This document shows, piece after piece, positions 32,453-42,700 of a stretch of DNA of 64,000 nucleotides (position 1 is its first letter; the number at the start of each line of letters is the position of its first letter). Below the pieces are notes generated by a model. The model ran no database searches and was not told the DNA's origin. It worked only from the letters and a program-made list of their open reading frames with translations. Source of the stretch: Strigamia acuminata (taxonomy: Eukaryota; Arthropoda; Chilopoda; Geophilomorpha; Linotaeniidae). Location: positions 32,545,608 through 32,609,607 of the forward strand of contig OX442314.1 of NCBI GenBank assembly GCA_949358305.1. Direction: 5' to 3'. Position numbers and translations under genes: made by a program.

Positions 32453-32474
32453 GGGCAGCCAGCATTGGCAGCCC
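32453..32474 (+). ncRNA. hairpin B copy 5, shortened
   Basis: GGGC / GCCC with the same A-A mismatch, then GCCA pairing with TGGC and a four-base loop GCAT. The apical part is lost yet pairing is kept with different bases. Followed by ACTTGTTCC and AAAATAAG. Confidence 0.45.
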
Positions 32475-33441
32475 CCAATAACTTGTTCCAAAATAAGATC
32501 GAGTTGATTAGATTCCTTCACTCGTCCCGTAAATACCGTAAATTTCGTAAATGTCACAATACGTGGTGAAAATGATGCGTCACGTGTCTTATCGCGCATT
32601 GGGTCACATTTAAACGCGCGTATCGTTAAGGGTGTCGCGTTCATGGTGGTACATTGGTGCCGGGATGTTCAGATACGCGCTCCCGTACGCTTCCACGGCG
32701 TTGGTATTGTTTGGTTATAGCGATTGTTTGTTCCAAATAATTGTGCAAAAACACTAGTTTAATTGTTTATATATTTAATCCTCGGGAGATGCGTGCGACC
32801 TATACGCCGACCCCAAGCTCGTGATTTCGCTGCGGATTTCGTGGATCTGTCCGGGCTTTTGGGCGCCGGACAAAAAAAGTTTGATTGGAAATGGGTCCCC
32901 GGACGGAGAAAAGAGAAAGGAGTAGACACGCGCGCGTGGGACACCCTGTGGAATAAAAAATACCCATGGAAGACAATGAAAGTTTAATCCCACAATCGTC
33001 GAATCGGTTTCGTGGTTTGCGCTCCAACTGTTAATTAGATTATCGTCGTTGGGACCGATTGAAACAAATGTTTTGTGAAAAATTTGCAGTTTCAGATTTT
33101 AACTTTATCTCCCAGACTTCTTGCCCCATCGCTGTCTACGCTGTCTACGCGAGCCAGACGACAATATGAGTCCTGAGGTCCGAGAGCGAGTCTGCATGTC
33201 CCAGGGGACGACATGCGAGTAGCCACTCGTGCGCCCCTTGCCATCGCCAGACATGCTTTCGCCAAAGTATGAACCGTGACAACAACTATATTAAAACAAT
33301 GTTTATTCGATCGAAAGAATCTATACAACAATTATGAGTACACTTGTCAATTTATTTATCTATTTATTTGATAGAATCTTGGTTGTGGTCACTGTCGGTC
33401 ACATCGTAACCATCGTCTCCAGGGCCCATCACCCCTTCTCC

Positions 33442-34116
33442 CTACCACTCCTTTTCATCACCGTTATCATCGAGTCCTTCGTAACCACAGCCATCTTCCT
33501 CCTCCATCATGTCCACCATGTCCATCTCCATTTCCTTCACCTCCGCCTGCACCGCCTCTAGCTTCTTCCCCACCGACTTCAACACGCACAACGTCTTCGT
33601 CTTCTTTTCCCGCCATCTCGCCGCTTTCTCCATTCGCTCCGCAACCACTTTGTCCAGTTGCTCCGCCAACACCTTCTCCATTCGCTTCGCCATAACCTTC
33701 TCCACCACATTCTCCGCCACATTCTCCACCACATTCTTCACCACATTCTCCATTTTTTCTGTTATCACCGCCTCGACCCTTGTTGCCAATCTCTCTTCCC
33801 GCAGCACCGAAGGTGAAGACGGCGGCGGCAATGATGTCTCTCTTCGCGACTGGAAAGGGAAAGGGAGAAAAAAAAAAAAAAAAGAGAATAAGCAAATAAA
33901 TAAAACCCAAGACGTGGCGCGTACCCTCTTGATCAGCGTCAGTTTACCCCTTTTCTGCCTGCCTGGACGCTTGGACAAAGCGGGATCGAGCGGTACCGAC
34001 GCGATAGCGGCAGTCGACGACGGCGATGTGGTTCTAGTCCGCGTCGCACGGAGAACGGGCGTCGAGATGGACGATGTTTCCCCTTCCCCTTTCACCTTCC
34101 ATGTTCCTGTCATCAT
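33442..34116 (-). CDS. two-exon coiled-coil protein (family member 3), 199 residues
   Basis: Exons 34116-33925 and 33849-33442 join in phase 0. Exon 1 (64 codons) is Ser/Thr-rich and ends in a basic patch (KRPGRQKRGKLTLIKR). Exon 2 opens TCG after tttccag, then shows long heptad-rich helices made of repeated NVVENVAENVVEKVMAK-like units, then VEKVLAEQLDKVVAERMEK, and ends acidic. It belongs with the genes at 27972 and 48728 by exon structure and charge pattern. The internal ENV(V/A) repeats come from an imperfect 12-nt tandem repeat at 33695-33750. A coiled-coil oligomerising protein is inferred; no catalytic motif. Confidence 0.6.
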   Translation of the reverse strand: MMTGTWKVKGEGETSSISTPVLRATRTRTTSPSSTAAIASVPLDPALSKRPGRQKRGKLTLIKRVRATSWVLFICLFSFFFFFLPFPFQSRRETSLPPPSSPSVLREERLATRVEAVITEKMENVVKNVVENVAENVVEKVMAKRMEKVLAEQLDKVVAERMEKAARWREKKTKTLCVLKSVGKKLEAVQAEVKEMEMDMVDMMEEEDGCGYEGLDDNGDEKEW

Positions 34117-34541
34117 GGTCTCTGAAAACGAAAAAAACGCGATAGATAAAATCAAAAGAAAAAGAAAAAAAAACAAAAAAAACAAAAACAAATGGGTTAT
34201 TAAATTGAGCTTCATTTTCTGTTAGCAACAATGACCAAACAAACAAATTTTTTCTGCGCGCGCTCACGGATACAATACGTGCATAATTGGGCGGGAATAA
34301 TTGACAAATGATACCACAAAACACTTGGCTCATTCGCTCGTTCACTCGCTCGCTCACTCACGTTTAACGAAACGAAACAAAACACGCAACTGCAAACGCA
34401 AACTGTCTTTGCCCGGCTCTAGCTCGATTTAAAAATGGCGACAATTGAAGCGAAGCTTCGTGCTTCACTGCAACGTGGTGTCGACGAGAGCTTGAGCGAG
34501 AGCGAGAGTGAGAGCGAGAGAAAGCGAGTGAGTGGGTGAGC

Positions 34542-34575
<34 letters not shown>

Positions 34576-34900
34576 CCAAGTGGAGCATGCGTGGACTGGC
34601 GACGATATTTCCGCAGTCGTTCAATTTGGCGTGGGTTTACAACTCCGCTTATTTGGTCGCTGATCGAGTCGGCACGCACTTTAAACATGTTGACGGCAAA
34701 CAATACACGCGGGAAAAAAAATAACGCTAAGTTGTACGTAAGAAGAGTCTTCATTATGAATAAATGCAAAGGACCGAACCCCGAATATTCGAGTGTCCAC
34801 ACAACCTATCGTCCACCGGGTCTTGGTGTCCGGGTAGAAAGAGGGAAGGGACGGACGCGCGCGTACCGGACATTGCCACTCGGAACAAAAAATGTGCATA
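34117..34900. other. intergenic with (AAGT)n array
   Basis: Contains a GAGAGCGAGAGTGAGAGC stretch and an AAGT array at 34544-34575, plus CTCGCTCGCTCACTCA near 34340. No gene supported. Confidence 0.5.
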
Positions 34901-35250
34901 ATAGGGAAAACGATCAAAGTTTAATTTCCTGATCTTGGAGTCGGTTCCGCGATTTGTGTTCCGACCAATAATTAGATTATCCTCGCAGCGACCTACTGGA
35001 ACAAAGATTTTGTGGAAAATCCGCCGTTGTATATTTTATTTTTTCTTTTCCGGTTGTCTCGCACCATGTAATCGACGCGAGTTTTTGAGATTGCGCTCGA
35101 CCGGACTTTGCGAACATTCTCAGAGCGTTCCGGGCCCTCGCGGATATCCGGAGGGTTCCGGTGTGTGGCATCGGTTTGATTGCGCTCGTTTTATTCTGCG
35201 TCGTCACTGGCCAGACGCGAATGGTCGGAGGGTCGCGTTCGCGACAAATA

Positions 35251-35284
35251 GGGGCAGTTGGCGCCGACGAGCGCCGGCAGCCCC
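35251..35284 (+). ncRNA. hairpin B copy 6
   Basis: GGGGC/GCCCC, A-A mismatch, GTTGGCGC against GCGCCGGC around CGACGA; the strongest version of the stem. Followed by ACACATTGTTTC and AAATAAAGC. Confidence 0.5.
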
Positions 35285-36334
35285 GACACATTGTTTCAAA
35301 TAAAGCTCCTGTCGAGTTGATTCGATTCGATTCGTATCGTGTTAATTTATCTCTGCGATCTACGCGGTTGAAACAATGCCCCGCTCTTCTACCCCGTATT
35401 GCGCGCCTCATCGCGCATTAGATCGCATTTAAACGCGCGTACAATTAAGGGTGACGCGATCACGCCGCTAAATCGACGCACACTTTACTCACGGATGCGC
35501 ACCGGCACTGAAACGTCCAGAAACACGCTTCTACACGTTTCTACGGCGTCGGCATTGTTTATTTATTTGTTTATTCGTTTACTTATTTATTAATTCATCT
35601 ATTCGGACCTCGTGGTGTGCAAATTGCGGAAAGGTCCCTCATTTTTAGCGTTACGGCGGCCTGTGTATTGGTCCCGTGTTCGCAATTCTGACTTGAACGC
35701 AGCCAATCGACCGAGACCCGACGTCAAATTCGATAGCAACGCGTCGGAATGCAAATAACTATCGACGAAAATTAAAAGTATAATTGTTGAATAAAAGGAA
35801 ACTGACGTAATGTTGAAACGCTAAAAAATACGTAAAATTAAGATTCAAATTCGGGTTCGATCCAGGTCAGATTAAGTCAGATCAGATCCACGAACTCTCG
35901 AGGCGCGACATGTTTATCGCTTAAAGATACCTGGCGATCGACGATGGGCGGACGACTGGAGTTCGATTTCCCGATCATGGGATCAGTTTCGCGGTTCGTG
36001 CTCCATTGTTTAATGAGATTATCTTCGTTGGGGTCGATCCCAACAAAAAAATTGAAAACAAATTACATTTTACATTTTAGAACTGGCTTCCGGACGCCTC
36101 GCACCATCCCCGGCGACGCAGTTGTTGTCGTTGGATTCGACCGACTCTGCGGACATTTTCAAACCCAGACCAGACACACTTGTTTCGAACAAGGAGCCAT
36201 CAAGCGCTGAGCGCTTAAACGGACCTGTTTCGTCCTTTTCGTGTCTCAATACCCTCGGGGTGTTCGTGGTGGAGTAGATGTCATTTATGCGTTGTAAAAA
36301 GTGTTTTCTCTATTGCATCGGCATACGGGCATAC

Positions 36335-36358
36335 GGGGCAGCTGGTGACGGCAGCCCC
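36335..36358 (+). ncRNA. hairpin B copy 7, shortened with GUGA loop
   Basis: GGGGC/GCCCC, A-A mismatch, GCTG against CGGC closing GTGA, a GNRA tetraloop. Followed by ATAAATTTGTTCC and AAAAATAAG. Confidence 0.5.
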
Positions 36359-36899
36359 CAATAAATTTGTTCCAAAAATAAGTTCCCGTCGAGTCGTGTC
36401 GATTTCTCTTTCTCTCTCTCTCTGGTCCGCCGTGATCGCGCTTCATTGCGCTAAATTGCCGCCAGAACGCGCTACCGTCGCAACAAACATTTTTGGCGTC
36501 CATTAAAGGACGCGGATTACGGGTCACGCGAACGGGCGTCAAATCCCGCGCGCAAACGATCGTGTCGAGTTAAATAAAAGAATAGAAATCGGTGACAAGT
36601 GTTGCACGAAACGAGGCCACGAACGCCTCTATTGGTTTACGATTTTATTTTCACCCCATTGTACTCGACGCGCCAGCGTAGGAGAAGTGAGTTTTCGTCA
36701 CTACGTTCGATGGATTTGCAAACAAACAGACAAACAAACAAACGGTTTCAGACCGTTCCGGGTCCTCGCGGATATTCGGAGGGTTCCGGTGGTGGATTTG
36801 TCTCATCACTTTTAATCTATCCTGTGTTGTCATCGGCCAAACCAGTGCCGGTTTGCACGGTACAAAGGGTCGTGCAAAGGGTCGCATTCGCGGCAAATA

Positions 36900-36937
36900 G
36901 GGGCAGCTGGTGTCGACGGACGAGCGCCGGCAGCCCC
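36900..36937 (+). ncRNA. hairpin B copy 8
   Basis: GGGGC/GCCCC, A-A mismatch, GCTGGTGT pairs fully with GCGCCGGC through G-U pairs around a larger loop. Followed by ACACATTGTTCC. Confidence 0.5.
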
Positions 36938-37503
36938 GACACATTGTTCCAAAAAAAAGCTCCTGTCGGGTTGATTCGATTCGATTCGACTCGTGTTAAT
37001 TTATCCCTGCGACCCGCCCCCGTAAATGTCGTAATACGCGGTGGAAACGATGCCCGCTCTTCTACCCCGCATTGCGCGCCTCGTCGTGCACTAGGCCGCG
37101 TTCAAACGCGCGTACTATTAACGGGTGACGCGATCTCGCCGGTAAGTCGACATGCGCTTTACTCACGAATGCGCGTCGGCACCGAAACGTTCGGAAACAT
37201 GCTTCCGCAGTGTCGGCATTGTTCATTTATTAAATTATTTGTTTGTTTATTCATTTATTTAAACTCCGTGGTTGATTGATGGGCGTGTGGATTTCGCGAT
37301 TTGCGTTGGCCCTGTGTTCACAGTTTTGATTGATTTGAACGCAGCCAATCGAACGAGACCCGACATCAATCTCGATAGCGACGCGTCGGAACGCAAAGAA
37401 CTGCTCACCGAGAATTGAAAGTGTAATTGTAAAACAAATAATCAACAAATAATCAATGTGGAACAATCATCGTGTAACATTTTATTAATAAATAGTATTT
37501 TGA

Positions 37504-37545
37504 AAAAAAAAAAAAAAAAAAAAAAAACAACAACAACAACAACAA
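37504..37545. repeat. poly(A) and (CAA)n tract
   Basis: A run of over 20 A bases followed by CAA units. Confidence 0.9.
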
Positions 37546-37672
37546 CTAATTTATCTTTCGATGCGAGTAAATTACAAACTTTGTCTTTGAGTTTTAGTCA
37601 CCCCAAAAGTTGAATCAAATTTTCAATTTAATTATTAATTCCATCTATCCGTCTGCCTGTCTTCTCCTTGCA

Positions 37673-37789
37673 GCACCCCGGGTCCGCAGCGATGGGACGC
37701 GCGCCGTCGACGAGCGTGTACGTGCTGAGCGGCCCATTGCCCGGCATCGCAACGGAGCATTTCGAGCGACCAGACTCGGTGTCGTCGTA
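37673..37789 (+). CDS. possible terminal exon of a small protein
   Basis: A strong pyrimidine-rich acceptor (cttctccttgcag) is followed by an open frame with an ATG (MGRAPSTSVYVLSGPLPGI) ending DSVSS and a TAG. No upstream exon was found and the other strand is also open, so this call is weak. No family recognised. Confidence 0.25.
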
Positions 37790-38510
37790 GAGGAGACACA
37801 GACTGCACGTCCTTCTTGTTGACGCACCAGGAGCTGATACCATCGTCCACTAGGAGGCAACACGCCACGTCTAGGTTGCAATTAATCAATCAGTTTAACA
37901 AAATCCTGCAATCATAAAACGTCTGGTTAAAATTCAAATATTTATACATTTTCTGATCATATTTCACCCATCCAACAACTCGTTTCGTTCCAGGTGTCGC
38001 GAAACACTCGATTTTATATCTAGTCGGTCACTTGTTTTTCTTCCACCTGAAATTCAAGATAAATTAATTCAATTCGTTCAAACCAAATAAATCAACTCGT
38101 ATTAAAAAGATTCGATCCGCATTATTTCACTCGGTTTAACATCGTTAACCTGTATGAAAAATAGAAATAAAGTCATAAATCAGTTTTTTTCTACATGCAC
38201 CCGTAATTTCGATGGATGAACGGTCCTTCAGCAACGTTGTGCGAAAAACAATGCACGCAAATTCGTTAAATTTCCTCCAGATTCTGTAACATCGATTCGA
38301 ATGGCCTTGTGTGTATGCGCGCGCGAGTATGTATGTGTGTCAACACGCAAGAACGACGCGAGGACTCCGTGTGGCACCTGTCGCGAGCAACCGAGAATGA
38401 CACGTAGCAAACCGTCTGCGCATCGTGTTTCCTGCAAAAATGAGAACAATCTGTTTTTTAATACGCTGTCAGAAGTATGTGATGTAAAAAGAACTCATCT
38501 AATTGCCCTT
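37790..38510. other. intergenic
   Basis: No gene supported. GTGTGTATGCGCGCGCGAGTATGTATGTGTGT at 38308-38340 is a mixed GT/GC simple repeat. Confidence 0.4.
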
Positions 38511-38516
38511 CCTTTC

Positions 38517-38763
38517 CTATTTTCCACTCTCTGTCGCTTCGTTGTCGACAAATGCGTCCTCGTTGTCCCTTTCTATTTCCAATATAGTTGTGAGAGGACC
38601 GCGGTGCGTCCTATTCTCTCCCCGATGGACCCGCATTATTGTCCTAGAAAAAACGTACACTCTTCAGTTTATTTCCCCGGGATTTATTTGAACTCAGGCA
38701 TCCGAATTTTACTCACCTGTTGTGCTTGTTTTCGCGGCTTTTTTTTTCCTCCCGGGCTCCGAC
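38517..38763 (-). CDS. possible two-exon 3' end of a charged protein
   Basis: A 47-nt exon 38763-38717 (reading VGAREEKKSRENKHN) joins in phase 2 through a gtgagt donor to 38643-38517, which adds an arginine-rich stretch, ILEIERDNEDAFVDNEA and a stop. The acceptors are tctag and actag. No start exon was found and an in-frame stop precedes the first exon, so this is partial or broken. Charge pattern resembles the neighbouring coiled-coil genes. Confidence 0.3.
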
Positions 38764-39325
38764 CTAGTTTGTCTTCATCCGCTGACGCTTATTTCTCGTC
38801 GTTTCCAACGGCGGCCATTGCTTTTGTTGCGAGTCTTCTCTGTTTTCGGGTTTTACCAATTCCCGTCCCGAACTGCTCCCGTCACCATCACTTTTAGACA
38901 GTTTATGCCCGTTTAGACTGTCGACTCGAATAAACGTTTATTAGTTCCTGCCAGTTAATCGAAGCTAGTTAGGTCGTTTTCACGACCCGATGTCACTCGA
39001 ACGGATTTATTAGCGCCTCTCTACCGTCTTTTGCCCGTTTCAATCGAGTTTTAGTGTTACCCACTTCTCCCGATGTTCTCCGTCTTCGAAGAATTTACTT
39101 ATTGTTTACTCTATTCGTCGATAATAAACAGTCAAACTTAAACACCGCCCAGTCTCTCGTCGCACGCCGGACCAACCGGATGTTACACCTGCATTAGTTA
39201 AAATAAATAAATAAATAAATAAATAAATAAACAACGCCATCTATTGGGCGTGAATGCAACACACGATTCCACGGGGTTCCCATTGAATTTATTTATGTGG
39301 CCGCGCGTAGACAGTAAATAAATAA

Positions 39326-39363
<38 letters not shown>

Positions 39364-39786
39364 TTATATATACGCAATGTTTTCTCCATTCGAGTAAACT
39401 TGTACTTTTATTGCCCTTTTGTACATGTGACGTCGCCTCTGGTCAACGTTTTTGACCCACGATAAAAACTCCAAAATAAACAAATGAGTAAAGGGGACAG
39501 AAACCCGAACTTGTTGGTTTGTTTAAACGCGACTGGAGTGAAGTGGGCATCACAGCACCCCGCTCACGATCGCGCGCTCGAAATTATAACGGAGCCCAAA
39601 ATATTATCGTCTGACCCAAAATTGTTTCGTTTTTAATTAAAAAACGATCACATAGCCGACTCCAAAACCAAAACATCGTAGCTCTTAAAAACGGGTGTAA
39701 ATCGGAGACTTTGAATCAAAATCATTCGCGGAATCGCCAACAGGTGTCGCGTCAACAAACTGGTAGCGAGCATACATGAACTGGAA
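38764..39786. other. intergenic with (AATA)n and (TA)n arrays
   Basis: Contains (AAAT)n at 39199-39233, (TA)n at 39328-39372 and a short CGAGTTT-rich stretch. No gene supported. Confidence 0.5.
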
Positions 39787-42700
39787 ATGGAAGCGGGAAG
39801 TTTATGCTCGGTCGCGTCTCCGCAGGTAAATTTGGGTGGCTTTTACGAATTTTTGCGATATTTTTGTCAATGAATCGCGTCCGTGGTCGTACGTGTGCAC
39901 ACGTGTGGTCGTCGAACAACGCGCATGGATTTTTGTGTTTGGTCGCGGGAGTGTACGTGAGTGAGCGTTTGCGGTGTAACGTGGATGATTTTTACCCGAT
40001 CGACGGCGAACGAGGTTTATTAAAATTAGACGAATGTATACATTTTTTATTTATTGATTTATACACGATTCATCGATTCATATGCACACGTGTATACCGT
40101 ATTGGTCCACTCGTTGCCACGCACCGTCGTCGAGCACGGATTTGTGGTCGTTTTCAAATCGCGCGTTTAGAGCGGAATATGCCGACACAAACGAAAAATG
40201 TTTTTATTTTTATTTTTATTTTTTATTTTCTCTCCCTTACAGACATCCGACGCAAACAAAGAGACGGAAGGTGGGAAGATGGAAAATGAAAAATTAGAAA
40301 CCGAGGAGGGGTCAACCGAAGTTGCAACCACGATGACGGTGAGTGGAAAAATTGTCTCACGATTAACAATATTATTATTATTATTATTATTGATGAAAAA
40401 TAGATAAACAAACACATAAATAAATAAATATTTCTGCCTAATTCGCGAAATAAAAATAGAAAATAATTTATTTATTTCCGCGCGGACATTAAAAATTGAT
40501 TCATATCACGTGTAAAAATTTCATTTTTTTAAATTTAATTTTTTTGTCCCATTTATGCGCGATCTCTTATCTGTGCCAATTTTAAGCAATGACAAACGGT
40601 CCCGATTCTCCAACCATTTAACAGCATCGAATGCCAATTGCAAAGTAGTGATCAAATTTTTCTTCCGACAATTAAATCTGAGATCCGTGGAGAGGGGCCA
40701 CGTCGGGATAGGAACAAATTCTAATATCCGCGTGGAAATGGGCACGGTCCGGGGTACGGACCCGCTATTTTCCATTTTTCTAAACTTTCTTTGTTTTATT
40801 TTATTTTATTTATTTATTTTTTAAACGCTGATTTATTCATACACATTCGTATCGTTCCAGGACACGGAACCGCACGTGGACGAGAGGTTGGTCACTGTGG
40901 AAGCGTCGACGGCGGTGAGTGAAAGAATTGGCCCATAATCAAAATTAATTTTGCGAGGATAAGCTTTCGTTGCTGGTTCTGGCGCGATCGACGCAATTGT
41001 GACCCATTCTCCCATGTTTGTGCGCGCGAAAATACGCGAACACGCGCGTCCAATTTTTTGTCGTTTGACGCCCCGCGTCTCAATTTGTTTTACGTGTCCA
41101 CTCCCTTCCCTCCCCCCCCCATCCCCCCCCCCCCATTTTTTTTTTTTTTTTCTTTTAATTGATTTTTCTTTTTCTTTTTCTATTTTTATTCATTTTTTTA
41201 TTTTTATTTTTATTTTTTGTTTTTATTTTTATTTTTTTATTTATTATATTTGCTCGTTTTTAATCAGGCCACAATGGACACATCTCGACGACGTCCAGTG
41301 GAGTCGATTCTGGACGACTCGCAATCGCAACCAACAGAGCCGATGCTGGAGGAATCCCAAGACACGGAATTCAGCGAGTCTCAACCCTCCGAGTCCAGGG
41401 TGGTGTTGTACCACGAAAGGCTGGTGGAGAGGGTGGTGGAGAGGGTGGTGGAGAGGCGGGTGGATAGGCTGATAGAGAGGCGGGCAATAATGGAGGCCAT
41501 CGTTGGAGATGCAGGGACGGTGAGTGAATTAGAATTAGAAAAATAGAAATTATACACCGTATATCTCCAAATAGTGCATCCACACGCTATCTGGGGACAA
41601 ATTTTCTCATGTGTACGATCAGAGGCCCGCGCGCGTTATTCGTGAACTAAAATTGTCCCACCGAAGACACGTGTACAAATCGAGGATACCGTTTATCTGT
41701 AAATAGCGCACCCGTGCGCTATTTAAAAATAAATGGTCCCGTGCGTTATTAAAGACCCGCAGAGTAATCACAGATATACTGTATACAGTATATGCATTTT
41801 TTTTTCTGTTTTGTTTCTTTTTCTTTTCAATCCGTTTGAATATTCACATTTGTTTGTTTCCTGTCAGGCCGCGTCCGAAGTCATGTCGAACGTCTTGTTT
41901 CGAGTCGCACAATGCATCGCGTCGTCTTCCGGGGCACCGGACCATGAACCCGCAACTGCAACGGTAGGCTAAAGAATCAAAGTCGAGTTTACAAGAGTGT
42001 TCTTGACTCTCATGTTTCCGACACGATCGGCGCAGACGAAATGTGAAAACGACCAACCAACGCGCGTCATCTCGAGTTAGGCGCGCACATCAAATGCGTG
42101 CTCTTTACCGACACATTTAATGTCAGGGTCTATTTAAATTTAATTCATTTATTGGTTAATTTTTTCCTTTTCTTTTTTTTTATTACAAGTTAGTCATTTT
42201 AATTGTGGGCGTCTTTTTGGCCCCCTTTTTTTATTTTTATTTATTTATTTATTTATTTTTTAATTATGCACACATTTGTAATTATATTTACTCGTTTCTT
42301 ACCAGGACGGACCCAACGACGACGGTGCCTTGGACCTATCACAAAGCACGGGGCATTCCGTGTGGTCATCGAGCCTGCCACAAACGTGAGTTCCACGCGC
42401 TCTTCGGGTCTTGCACGCAACGTCTCACAATTTATTTATTTATTTTTTTTTTTTAGAGAAACGGATGGGACGGCGGATGAGATTGTGGGGGGGGTTGTGG
42501 ATGAGATCGTGGAGGAGGTGGGAAAGGCGAGGGCGGCGGAAGAGACTGTGTCGGAGACGGAGAAGGAGATGGCGGTGGAAGAGACTGTGTCGGAGAAGGA
42601 GGTGGAGAAGGAGATGGCGGTGGAAGAGACTGTGTCGGGGAAGGAGGTGGAGAAGGAGATGGCGGTGGAAGAGACTGTGTCGGAAAAGGAGGTGGAGAAG

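Larger units (their letters stand above)
31196..33300 (+). repeat. composite repeat, three partial to full copies
   Basis: Copies run from about 31270, 32160 and 32985. They contain AAATAAAAATCC(T/C)CGAAATATAGAAAT, TTAATTAGATTATC, GTTTCATATTTTAATTTTGTC, hairpin B at 31713 and a shortened hairpin B at 32453. A tandem pair GGGTGGGTGAT lies near 32109. The 31440-31640 stretch nearly repeats 29560-29780. No gene supported. Confidence 0.6.
34920..37480 (+). repeat. composite repeat, three copies
   Basis: Copies begin near 34920, 35760 and 36590. They carry AATAATTAGATTATCCTCG, a CCCTCG-CGG-ATAT-CCG-GAGGG hairpin (35132 and 36761), hairpin B at 35251, 36335 (short) and 36900, a GTTGATTCGATTCGATTCG segment twice (35316 and 36970), GCGCCTC-TCGTGCA-type tails with GCATTGTT(T/C)ATTTAT, and GCAGCCAATCGA-CGAGACCCGAC at 35700 and 37343. 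No gene supported. Confidence 0.6.

Noticed and set aside
14303-36937. CRISPR array
   Set aside because: Repeats are long, modular and unevenly spaced, the DNA is eukaryotic, and there are no unique equal-length spacers.
38301-38897. A 198-codon plus-strand frame
   Set aside because: Composition is cysteine/serine/phenylalanine-rich without helix or domain pattern, it is not linked to splice sites, and the minus strand gives a phase-consistent pair of charged exons instead.
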